From Erythroxylum novogranatense (taxonomy: Eukaryota > Streptophyta > Magnoliopsida > Malpighiales > Erythroxylaceae), in contig CM057228.1 in NCBI GenBank assembly GCA_029891385.1, forward strand, positions 34,537,023 through 34,601,022: a stretch of 64,000 nt of DNA. The letters are read 5' to 3'. Below are positions 10,230-19,276 of the stretch, in pieces; the first letter of the stretch is position 1; the number at the start of each line of letters is the position of its first letter. The notes under the pieces were generated by a model. It saw only the letters and a list, made by a program, of their open reading frames with translations, did not search any database and had not been told where the DNA came from. Made by a program: the position numbers and the translations under genes.

Positions 10230-11700
10230 AGAACCAAAAAGCACCATTGGTATATGGACAAGGATGCTCGCGTCACACAATGACGAAACAAGTCTATGTT
10301 CCTAGATCTTCATCAAGAAAGGAGGATCAGTAACTTTTGGAGACAACCAACAAGGAAAGATAATCGGGTTTGGTAAGATTGGTAAGAATTCTCATGCATG
10401 CATTAATAACGTCTTACTAGTTGATGGTTTAAAGCATAACTTGATAAGTATTAGTCAATTATGTGATTCGGTTTTGAAGTTTCTTTTAATCAAAATTTTG
10501 TAAAGTCGAAACAAAGATGGTTCCATCTTCTTTTCAGCCAAAAGACGAAATAATCTTTATAAAATTGATTTAGACGTTTTTCAGCCTCAAAATATTTCAT
10601 GTTTTTATCTCTCAAGATGAAAGACCGATCCGCATAAAAACTAGGTCATGTCGGTTTTAAACATATTTCAAAACTTTTGAAACATGATTTGGTAAAAGGT
10701 TTGCCACAAATTGCTTTTGACAAAGATTTCTTTTGTGAAAGTTGTCGAAAGGGAAACAAGTTAAAACCTCTTTCTCTTGAAAACATTTCATAACTTCTTC
10801 TAGACCACTTGAGTTGTTACATATGGACTTATTTGGTCCAACAAGAACAATAAGTCTTGGTGGAAAGAAGTATGGACTTGTGATTGTTGATGATTTTACA
10901 AGGTTTTGTTGGATACTTTTCTATCACATAAAGATGAGTCTTTCAAGTGTTTTAGAAACCTTTCCATGAGATTACAAAATGAAAGAGGAATGTCTATAGC
11001 AAGCATAAGGAGTGATCATGGAGGAGAATTTGAAAATGAGAAGTTCAGAGTATTCTGAAGAAAAGGAATTTTCATAACTTCTACGCCCCAAGGGCTCCAC
11101 AAGAATGGAGTTATTGAGAGGAAGAATAGGGCGATTCAAGAGATGGCAAGAACAATGTCAGGCGAGATGAATCTTCCTAAATACTTACAAGCGGTAAGTC
11201 AATCTGACATGCTACATTGTAATAGAGTCTTCTTTGCGACCAATGTCAAGAAAACTCCTATGAGTTGTGGAATGGAAGGAGACCAAAATTTCTTATTTCC
11301 ATCCTTTTGGTCGCAAGTGCACTTTTACGAACACAAAGGAAGCTCGGACAAATTTGATGCGAAGACACTTTCAGAATTTTTCTAGGCTATTCTCTCACTT
11401 CAAAGGCATTTAGAGTCTTCAACCTCACCTTAAAGATCATTGAAGAAACTATTCACGTTAAGTTCGATGATAGCTCTCAACCCAATAAGGAAGAGGAATC
11501 GAAGATGATGCCGTTCTGTGCCCTTGACGCAGTTGTAAGGAAGTATCTTCATCGGGAACACTTCATGATGAAAAGACAGATATCTCTAAGAATTTTGAGT
11601 TAAAGAAAGATTGGAGATACAAAAGCTCTCATCCTAAAGAGTCAATTATCGGAGAAACCTCAGAAGGTGTAAGAACAAGGTCCAAGTTCAGAAGAGAAGC
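10230..11700 (+). pseudogene. Sirevirus protease-integrase region, broken
   Basis: About 10240-10330 preserves the aspartic-protease neighbourhood (WYMDKD and GCSRHTMT, degraded from the family's DSGCSRHMTG), followed by a pre-integrase block (GLKHNLISISQLCD, 10430-10470). The HHCC-type segment gives GHVGFKHISK and CESCRKGNK (10640-10760). The integrase core shows HMDLFGPTRT, VIVDDFTRFCW and SDHGGEFENE, so the D, D and E positions are all readable, though in several frames. 11143-11385 continues with MARTMSGEMNLPKY. The element needed this to cut its polyprotein and insert its DNA. At least six shifts or stops. Confidence 0.8.
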
Positions 11701-13233
11701 CAACGTGGCATTTATATCCAAGTAGAACCTAAAAGATTGATGAAGCTCTAAAAGATGAAGCATGGATATTAGCTATGCAAGAGGAGTTGAATCAATTCAA
11801 GAGGAATAAAGTCCGGTCCTTGGTTCCTAAACCCGAAAAGAAATCCATTATTGGTACTAGATGGATATTCAAGAATAAGCTAGACGAATCAGAAAAGTAA
11901 GTCGCAATAAGGCAAGATTAGTAGCACAAGGCTATAATCGCAGGAAGGAATAGACTATAATGAGACATATGCTCCAAGATGCAAGACTTGAAGCAATAAG
12001 GATACTTGCTTGCATATCTTTGTTTGCCATGACATAAAGCTTTTTCGATGGATGTAAAAGTGCATTTCGAATGGCTTTATAGATGAAGAAGTCTATGTCA
12101 AGCAACCTCCTGGATTTGAGGATATAAAGTATCCAGATCATGTCTCTGAGACTTCATAAAGCCTTATATGGATCAAACAGCTCCTAGAGCATGGTATGAT
12201 CGTCTGAGCTCATTTCTTATTGAAAATGGATTTACTAGAGGTAAAGTTGACAAAACTCTTTTTAGGAAGAACTTGTATAATGATTTTATTATTGTGCAAA
12301 TCTATGTTGATGATATTATTTTTGGTGCCACCTCAAAAAAGTTATGCATAAGCTTTGAAAATATGATGAAAAATGAATTTGAGATGAGCATGATGGGTGA
12401 GTTAAAATTCTTTCTTGGATTGCAACTAAAGCAAACTAAGGATAAGATTTTTATCTATCAACAAAAATATGTCAAATAATTGTTGTCTAAATTTGATATG
12501 TGCAGTGTTAAAAGTATGTCTACACCGATGCATCCTTCAAACTTATTGTCGAAAGACGAAAGTGGTAAGAAGGTGGATCAAACCCTATTTAGAGGATGAT
12601 TGGTTCTTTGCTTTATCTTACGCAAGTAGACCCGACATTCTATTCAGGTGTATGCTTGTGTGCAAGGTTTCAGTCCGATCCTAGAGAATCTCATTACATA
12701 GGCGTAAACGAATTTTGAGATATCTCGCAGTACTACTCGATCTTTGCTTAATGTATGAGAAAGGTAAAGATTTCAGGTTGAATGGATATTGCGATGCAGA
12801 CTATGCCGGTGATAGGATTGAAAGGAAGAGCACGAGTGGTGGTTGTCACTACCTTGACCAAACACGTGTCATGGTCAAGCAAGAGACAAAGCTCGATTGC
12901 ATTATCAACCGCAGGTTGAATATATGTCTCATGAGTTGTTGTTCACAATTCTCGTGGATCAAGTATCAATTGGAGGACTACTCAATACAAGAGGAAGAGA
13001 TTCCAATATACTGCGACAACACCAGTGCCATCAGCTTGTCAAAGAATCCAATTCAACATTCAAGGGTGAAGCACATTGAAGTTAGACATCATTTCTTGAG
13101 AGATTATGTTCAGAAGAAAGTTGTCAGTCTACAATTCGTGGAAACGAAATTTCAGTGGGCAGATATCTTCACAAAACCACTAAGTGAAGATCGCTTTAAA
13201 GAAATCAGACGCAACCTCAATATGGTGAGTTAA
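11701..13233 (+). pseudogene. Sirevirus reverse transcriptase-RNase H, broken
   Basis: RT begins around 11740 (WILAMQEELNQFKRNKV, GTRWIFKNK) and reaches the intact fragment 12168-12479, with RAWYDRLSSFLIENGF and the active-site block IYVDDIIFG, followed by MMGELKFFLGLQ. RNase H occupies about 12700-13233 with GYCDADYAGD, RKSTSGGCHYL, YCDNTSAISLSKNP and the terminal WADIFTKPLSEDRF, ending at a TAA after NMVS. These are the catalytic landmarks of copia RT/RNase H. Frame breaks lie between 11890 and 12170 and around 12480-12715. The stop is directly overlapped by a 54-base tandem repeat. Confidence 0.85.
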
Positions 13234-13548
13234 CGGACCAATCATCTGGTTTTTCGCAAAGAAGAAACAGATAGACGGAGGAGTTAACGGACCAATCATC
13301 TGGTTTTTCGCAAAGAAGAAACAGATAGACGGAGGAGTTAACGGACCAATCATCTGGTTTTTCGCAAAGAAGAAACAGATAGACGGAGGAGTTAACGGAC
13401 CAATCATCTGGTTTTTCGCAAAGAAGAAACAGATAGACGGAGGAGTTAACGGACCAATCATCTGATTTTTTAAAGACAAAGACAGAAAGACGGCAGAGTT
13501 AACAGATTGATCATCTAATTTTTCAAAAAGAAAGACAATGAAACGGTG
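13227..13548 (+). repeat. 54-bp tandem repeat between pol and envelope-like ORF
   Basis: Units beginning GAGTTAACGGACCAATCATC start at 13227, 13281, 13335 and 13389 with a period of 54 bases and are essentially identical; two further diverged units of 53 bases follow at 13443 and 13496. The first unit overlaps the last codons of RNase H. Each unit also contains ACCAATCA, a CCAAT-type sequence. On the minus strand it happens to stay open, giving a meaningless repetitive frame. Confidence 0.95.
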
Positions 13549-13657
13549 GAGTTAAACGGCGTTGACGGTTTCAGACTTAAAACTTCTTTCACAAAGAAAA
13601 ATTTTAGAGGGAAAAAGGTCGCGGATCATCGAGAAGTACAATCGTTCTAGAATTTGC

Positions 13658-13664
13658 TATAAAA
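13658..13664 (+). promoter_or_regulatory. Candidate internal promoter of element B envelope-like ORF
   Basis: TATAAAA at 13658-13664 is followed by a pyrimidine-rich leader (AAATCTCTCTCG near 13719) and an ATG at 13772 in a plant-like context (CAACAAGATGAA). The spacing of 114 bases from TATA to ATG fits an independent plant transcript. Pol-derived genes in such elements normally have no promoter of their own, so this is inference from layout only. Confidence 0.45.
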
Positions 13665-13771
13665 TCCCTAAACCGACGTTTGGGATCTCTAACAAATTCA
13701 GAAATTGCTAGTTCTCTCAAATCTCTCTCGAAAATTCTTCAAGCGAGTTCCTATTCACCGTAATCAACAAG

Positions 13772-14484
13772 ATGAATGTCAAGCCCAATTTGCGAGTTGA
13801 TCCAGGAGCAAACTGGGGAAGATTGGTAAACTTTGAAGATCTAAGAAGGGAACAAATGGATATAGAGCCGGAGATAATAGCGGCAGGATGGAGAAACTTC
13901 TTTCAAATACGAGAGCAAGTTTATCTCAAAGAAGTTTATGAGTTTTGGAAACATACTAAAACTGTGGATAATACAATCGTATCGTATGTAGAAACACTCC
14001 CTGTTATAGTAACCAAGGAGTTACTGGAAAGAGTCACTGAATGTCCGAGTAGTGGAGTTCAACCTACTAACATGGTGAAATGGATGACTAAGCTGAAGTT
14101 GAACGAAGATGAAGTTACTCGTCAACTTTATGGTCAGAACAACCCAACTGAAAGAAGAACCTCTTGGCTTGTACCAAAGGCAAGGGTTTTGTTTTTATTT
14201 TGTGTGTGACTGTGTTACCTAGGATAGGTTCAAGACATCAAGTCACTACTTTGGATGAACAATGTATCCTTCATCTCCTGAATCACCAACCAATAGATTT
14301 ACCATTTTTGATTTATCAATATATGGTTAAATCAATAAAGGATACAAACACTCTCCCGTATGGGATGTTGTTGACAAGGATGTTTAAAGAATCAGAATCG
14401 ATTGGGTTGGGAGTCGACGGAAGGTATCTCAGAAGAAGTTATATAGATTCTACATCGATTGCCAAAATGGGTCCAGATTTTTAG
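13772..14484 (+). pseudogene. Envelope-like/plant transposon protein (PF20167-like) of element B
   Basis: Two overlapping frames (13772-14209 and 14164-14484) make one frameshifted ORF downstream of pol, the position of the envelope-like gene in Sireviruses. The first holds NVKPNLRVDPGANWGRLVNF, FQIREQVYLKEVYEFWKHTK and TLPVIVTKELLERVTECP. The second holds LPRIGSRHQVTTLDEQCILH and NHQPIDLPFLIYQYMVKSIK followed by LPYGMLLTRMFKES. The 'PRIGSRHQ ... LPFLIYQ ... LPYG' order matches my memory of the putative plant transposon protein domain. No signal peptide or convincing transmembrane segment is seen, so calling it an envelope rests on position only. The ATG at 13772 follows the candidate promoter. 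Confidence 0.7.
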
Positions 14485-16125
14485 ACAAACAAGGAGCGAA
14501 GAATCAAGGAAAGCAACAACCGAGGGGAGCCTAAACCAAGAAATCCTCTATGAAGGAGAGAAGATCACACTCTCGAGAGTCGAAGTCAAGATCTGCTCGA
14601 TTTTTGAATCGGTGACTTAAAGCGAAAGGGAACCTTTGGTGAGTGACATTCATAAGCAAGCAAGAACGCCACCCACAAAGGAAACTGTATGACGAAGAAG
14701 CCGATCCTTCCAGAGATTCAAGCAAACCAAAGCATTATGAACAGCGTAGATCAAAAGCTACAAAATCATCAGAATCAATCCTTGAGAAAGTTTGAAACTC
14801 AATCTCAAGGAAATGAAGGAAAAGGAAAGTAGAAGAACCCGAGAAGAAGAAAGTTCAATCCAAGAGGTCACCAAGGTTAAAGAAAATGAGTGCAAGAAAA
14901 GAAGAAAATCCAACAACAGAGGCAAAGGCTAAGAAGACAAGGCTAGAAGAAACTGTTGTTGACATTTCTAAAAATCTGCTGCGTGTCTTTGTTAGTCTTT
15001 GATGATCTTCTTTGAAGTTAATAAGGAAGTCGCTCTTGAGCGATTGTGGAAGTCTGTTAAGGGTAATATTAAGGATTCTCACAAAATTCTTAATAATCCA
15101 ATTTTGAAGAAATAGTTCCTACTACTTTTCAGTCCACACTTGTCCATAAAACAAGTTGCTACACATGTTTTGGAATGAAGGCTACTTCAAAAGTTGTAAG
15201 TGTGATGACTAATGTTCCATCCAAGTATTTAACTTCTCAAAGAGAAAGATGGGAACATAGATTGGTTGTAAGACGGAGAAGAAGACCAAGTCAGTCATCA
15301 TCGAGACAAACCCAAGAGATTTGTCAAAGCATTCTTCAAATCAGAATATGATAATGGCATTTCTCATCATTGGATAGGGGTTACAAAATTTCTATGATCA
15401 ATCAAGAGAGTTGGGAGAGAACCATATCCACCAGAGCCATTTGGAGAGCGTATCACTTCTTATCCTATAATGAAAGCGAGACAATAATCAAGGTGGTACC
15501 GATCTTGAACCACCAAATTTTGTTGAACTCAATTATGATAAGCTAAAGTTGAAAATTCAACTTTGAGCCAAGATTGGATGACATGTCTGCGATCGATTGA
15601 AGAGGCGAGAAATTGATTGATGAAGCATGTAAGGAGAAAAGGAGTGGTAAGTCCATCTGCGTGCATCAAGATCCGGACCAAGTCTAACTAAGGCCACAAC
15701 AGATGATCCACGGGGAGGCAATATCGAATGGGTCAAGATTGTTCATTACGATTGGCAACTCGAATGTTGTTTTACTATAATACGTAACATTCTGCAAATC
15801 GACCTCTGGGAGATCGGTTCAATTCGAAGCTATGCCATGGTTTGGATGCACTTTTCAACGAATAAGAGATTCCTATGATCTTGATATCAATGAACAAGTC
15901 AGATTTGTTCCTCCTCCTCTTCGCAAATCATTGAACCAAATGTCTTTAACAAGGAAGCTTATACAACAACAAAGGGCTATCGTTGAAAAGCAAGTTGTTA
16001 AGACAAGACCCTCGATCGCAGATGAATCATCAACTCTAAAGAAGCATGTTCGAAGCTTGATAAAGATATGAAGAAGATTAAGAAGATGCTGAAAAAGTTG
16101 GTGAAGCAGATTGGAAAATAATTTT
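14485..16125 (+). pseudogene. Basic, coiled-coil tail of the envelope-like ORF, degraded
   Basis: No continuous frame survives, but lysine/glutamate/serine-rich pieces continue the envelope-like ORF: an SRS-like basic patch around 14560-14620, KKKVQSKRSPRLKKMSARKE-like composition around 14840-14900, and a terminal block at 15832-16071 with MSLTRKLIQQQRAIVEKQVV and LKKHVRSL, which predicts a coiled coil. Sirevirus envelope-like proteins usually end in coiled coils. A TAA-rich AT segment follows up to the polypurine tract. Confidence 0.5.
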
Positions 16126-16281
16126 TGATCAATAACAAATAGGGGAGAAGGAGAAGGAAGAGAGAAGGAGAAGGAAGAAATCAATTGGAAGGATGAAGAT
16201 AATTTTTATCTCAATACTTCAGATAATTCATAAGTATATGATACTTTTCATATTTCTCTAAATTCAAGTATTTGTTATTAT

Positions 16282-16294
16282 CAAAAGGGGAGAA
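16282..16294 (+). other. Polypurine tract of element B
   Basis: CAAAAGGGGAGAA lies immediately before the TGTTAAG start of the 3' LTR, the standard primer for plus-strand DNA synthesis. Confidence 0.85.
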
Positions 16295-17334
16295 TGTTAA
16301 GTCAAACCAGACTTCACGATTAAATAATTTTGATAATAAACAAAGAGAAATATCTGAAAGAAAAGAAGACGATACAAAAGCGATTTAAGAAAAGCAGCGG
16401 AAGAAAAGCGGATTTAAAGAAAAATGACGGAAGGAAAAGCAGATGATACAAAAGGGCGATACAAAAGCGATTTAAGAAAAGCGATTTATACAAAAGCGAG
16501 GCGAAAGAAAAAGCGAGTAAGGAAAAGCGATTTATACAAAAGGCATTTAAAGAAAAATAGACGGAAGGAAAAGGAGCGATACAAAAGGCGGGCGGAAGAA
16601 AAATGGCGGAAGAAAAGCGGGCGATACAAAAGCGGGCGGGCTTTACGAAGACAAAAGCGAGGCGATACAAAAATAAGACGGAAGAAAGAAACATCAGCTT
16701 AAAGGCGGTTACATGAGCTAAACTGAATAACCGCTTTAAAGATTCAAGAAGCGATAGTCAAGAAGCAGATTGAAGTTCCGACTATAAATAAGAGTCGAGA
16801 TTGAAGAAGAAATAACTTTTGAAAAAAGTGAATGAAACTCTGTATTCAATATCATCTATCTCGAGAAAAAATTGCGAACTATGTTCGAGTGTATATTGTG
16901 AAGAGCAACTCTTTTGTAAAAGCTCTTTACGCTTTTTCATTTTGAAAAAGTGCTCTAGCCTGAAGAGGCTAAAAGTAAAAGAATACTTGCTTGTTAAGAG
17001 ACCAAGAGGCTCAGTCTAAAGAATACTTGTAATCGGTTTGGAGATAGTGAAAATCTCGGAAGAATATCGAGGATCGGGCGTAGCCCACGGTTTGGGGTGA
17101 ACCAGATAAAATTCTTGTGTTTCTCTCTCTAACTCTTACTTTTCTTAAATCGTAGTTTTCATTATTAACAAAGTTTTTCAAACTAGTTAAGAATTGATTT
17201 ACGATAAGTTTTCTGAAAGAACAAGCAATTGTTATTGAAGGGATTAAAGAAAAGTTTATCACAATTCAACCCCCCCCCTTCTTGTGTATCTTGGTTATAT
17301 TATTACTCAATATATTAACGTGTGATTTACTTCA
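16295..17334 (+). repeat. Element B 3' LTR
   Basis: 1040 bases, TGTTAAG to TTTACTTCA, followed by TTTAT (17335-17339). Colinear with 7503-8524; most differences are short insertions, deletions and swaps inside the purine-rich block and around GC-containing trinucleotides rather than scattered substitutions. TATA box at 16783-16790. Confidence 0.9.
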
Positions 17335-17339
17335 TTTAT

Positions 17340-17582
17340 CGTTGCCTTGAGCCCTTGGTTAGACTAATCCTGTAAGCTGAGAGTGTACCAGTTGATGAAC
17401 AAAGGGATTGTTGTGTGGAGTTAAAGGAAATGGGCACTCTTTAATGAACGACCTAGCGTCTATCATTTTGGTTAGGTTGGCAAAATCAGAATCAACGCTA
17501 TTGGGAGGACTGGAATCACTGAATGAACCAGATGAACTAGACGGGATGGTGGGGGAATTATGAGTAGGGTTTTTAGTTCAAG
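17340..17582 (-). pseudogene. Envelope-like ORF of element C, N-terminal part
   Basis: On the minus strand a frame starts at an ATG near 17582 and reads, after an early TGA that probably replaces an arginine codon, TKNPTHNSPTIPSSSSGSFS, then FANLTKMIDARSFIKECPFP and NNPFVHQLVHSQLTG. A serine/proline-rich N-terminus of this kind precedes the conserved part in PF20167-like proteins. The frame meets the target duplication of element B at 17335-17339 and resumes at 7497. The upstream sequence has a pyrimidine-rich leader and a possible short intron (CGTAAGTATC near 17815 on the minus strand). Confidence 0.55.
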
Positions 17583-17664
17583 GCATGTTCTTGCAAAAAA
17601 CAAACACAAAAAATAAAAGAATGGAATAAACAAAATTGACTGAAATTCATAACCTATTAAGTTT

Positions 17665-18233
17665 GCCGCGACGAAATTGATGTGTCGCCGTAACAAAGAA
17701 ACAAGCACCTAGCTTGCTGCGGTGAAAGCTACAACTTACCACGTCGCAGCGACCATGCCCTAAATACGAAAAAAACAATGAGGTAGAAATTAGACAAAGG
17801 CGAGATACTTACGAAGGAGAAAGAGAGTTGCATAGAGATGATCGGTGAATGCGAATTGAAACGAGGAGAACGAACTGAGAGCTATTAGGTGAAAAATGGA
17901 TCAGATGGTCGCGACAAACTAAAGGGAAATATACAAAAAGGAAGAAGGGGAAGTCGGGTTGATATAGATGGGAAGAGGGAAATTACAAAACAAGACAGAC
18001 GAAAGATGAAAGATCAAAAGAAAATAAGGGTAGAAGGGAAATTTCACTCAAGTATCTTCGTGCAGATTGAACTTTCTCCGCGGTGAAGGTTGTCCGAAGG
18101 TGTTTGTCGTGACAACAAAATTATTTTATGCCACAGCGAATGTTGCTCGGAACTGTTCACTACGGTGTCAGAATTAATTCACACCGCGACAAATTGACCT
18201 GAGAGATTTCTAAGGAATTGTCGTCGCAGCGAA
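17665..18233 (-). repeat. Cluster of class-A palindromes (GTCGCRGCGAA type)
   Basis: About ten degenerate copies of a short palindrome related to TTCGTCGCGGCGAA lie upstream of the C envelope-like ORF: examples at 17665-17675 (GCCGCGACGAA), 17714-17726, 17741-17754, 17907-17919, 18074-18089 (TTCTCCGCGGTGAAGG), 18103-18119, 18130-18140, 18182-18193 (CACCGCGACAAA) and 18220-18233 (GTCGTCGCAGCGAA). They flank the putative promoter and leader on both sides. The same class appears in C's LTR and in a chromovirus LTR fragment at 58447-58628. Confidence 0.75.
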
Positions 18234-18596
18234 TTTTTCCCGAGAACAAAATGAATAAGACAAAAATGCAAAATGCAATTCATCCATTTACACCAATTTC
18301 CTCTATCATGGAAGATGTATCATGCATCGTGCTAAAGCGCAGCGAATATAAAAGAGGAATGAATTTATTGAATTGAAATTGCATAAACTGAAAACTAAAC
18401 CTAGGTCTTGCTGAAGTGGTTTCTCCTCCACACTTATTCAACATACTAATGTGTCCACAATATCATATTCAATCATAGAGCATAAGTAAGTGGTAAGTGA
18501 AGTATGAGAAGTGAACTAATGACTACGGTGGATCTTGTGTCTCCTGGTGGACGTTTGGTAGATAGCTATGTTGTGGTGAGGCAACTTGACCACTTG
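18234..18596. other. Junction between protease and envelope-like region of element C
   Basis: AT-rich sequence with no supported gene. About 18540-18596 still reads in the protease frame on the minus strand (TSGQVASPQHSYLP), but the Athila RT start that should follow is absent, so the internal deletion of pol falls in this interval. Confidence 0.5.
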
Positions 18597-19200
18597 TCAC
18601 TTTGGTGTTAACATCCACATTTCTTGATTTACTTGAAACATTAGCAAAAAATCCTTCATCCAAGGATTCATTGCGGAGTTAGAGTAAACATGATGGAGTT
18701 CAAACTCAGAGTAAGCATCATCAATAACAATATCAAGCACGTTAACTCCTAAGAGCAAATAATCCTCATAGGGGTGTTTTCTAGCTTTATACATTTTTAA
18801 ACTTACCTGTTGATCTCCTACCTCCATAGTGATTATACCTTCTTTCATGCTAATCATAGTGCTAGCAATCCTTAAGAAGGGTCTACCTAGAATCAAGGAA
18901 GTGTCCTACACAACTTCAGAAGACATACTAAACACATAAAAATCAGTTGGAAAAGCCAAACCCTTAACCTAGACCAAAATATCCTCTATAATGCCCACAG
19001 GATGCTTAATAGACCTATCAACCAATTGGAGAATTACAGATGTAGACTTAAGGTTCTTGACTACCAATTATTGATAGACAGACTTAGGCATAACATTAAT
19101 GGTTGCTCCTAGATCTAACATATGGTAACTTTACCTATAGTGCAAGAGATAGTAAAAGATCCAGGGACTTGACATTTTATAAAGATTTGAGGTTTGAATA
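18597..19200 (-). pseudogene. Athila-like aspartic protease region
   Basis: On the minus strand the frames give DLGATINVMP (degraded active-site neighbourhood of Athila proteases), LQLVDRSIKHPVGIIEDILV, a stop, VKGLAFPTDFYVFSMSSEV, a second stop, and the end motif LILGRPFLRIASTMISMKEG, followed by an acidic tail. The order (D-L-G, ADRS-like, ILGRPFLA-like) is the gypsy retropepsin signature. Two in-frame TAGs are both explained by G-to-A changes of tryptophan codons or similar. No RT follows. Confidence 0.8.
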
Positions 19201-19276
19201 ACGCGGACACATTCGAGCTTACTTGAAATCTTTTGTTTGGCATAAACTTCCTCTTATGAGTACACAAGTCTTTAAG

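Larger units (their letters stand above)
7503..17334 (+). mobile_element. Element B: Sirevirus-like copia retrotransposon with TSD TTTAT
   Basis: A full-length insertion of 9832 bases. Both LTRs begin TGTTAAGTC and end TTACTTCA, and the 5-base target duplication TTTAT flanks it at 7498-7502 and 17335-17339. Internal order is primer site, gag with zinc knuckle, protease, integrase, RT, RNase H, a 54-base tandem repeat, an envelope-like ORF with coiled-coil tail, polypurine tract. Length, gene order and an extra ORF downstream of pol match the Sirevirus (SIRE/Maximus) group. All ORFs carry frameshifts; the two LTRs differ mainly by short indels. It interrupts element C's envelope-like ORF, whose two halves rejoin in register with one TTTAT removed. 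Confidence 0.92.

Noticed and set aside
13180..13479. 99-residue minus-strand ORF made of a repeated 18-residue unit
   Set aside because: A by-product of the 54-bp tandem repeat (54 is divisible by 3), antisense to pol; no independent start or promoter.
13227..13548. CRISPR-like array
   Set aside because: No unique spacers between repeats; the repeat is continuous, and the genome is a plant.
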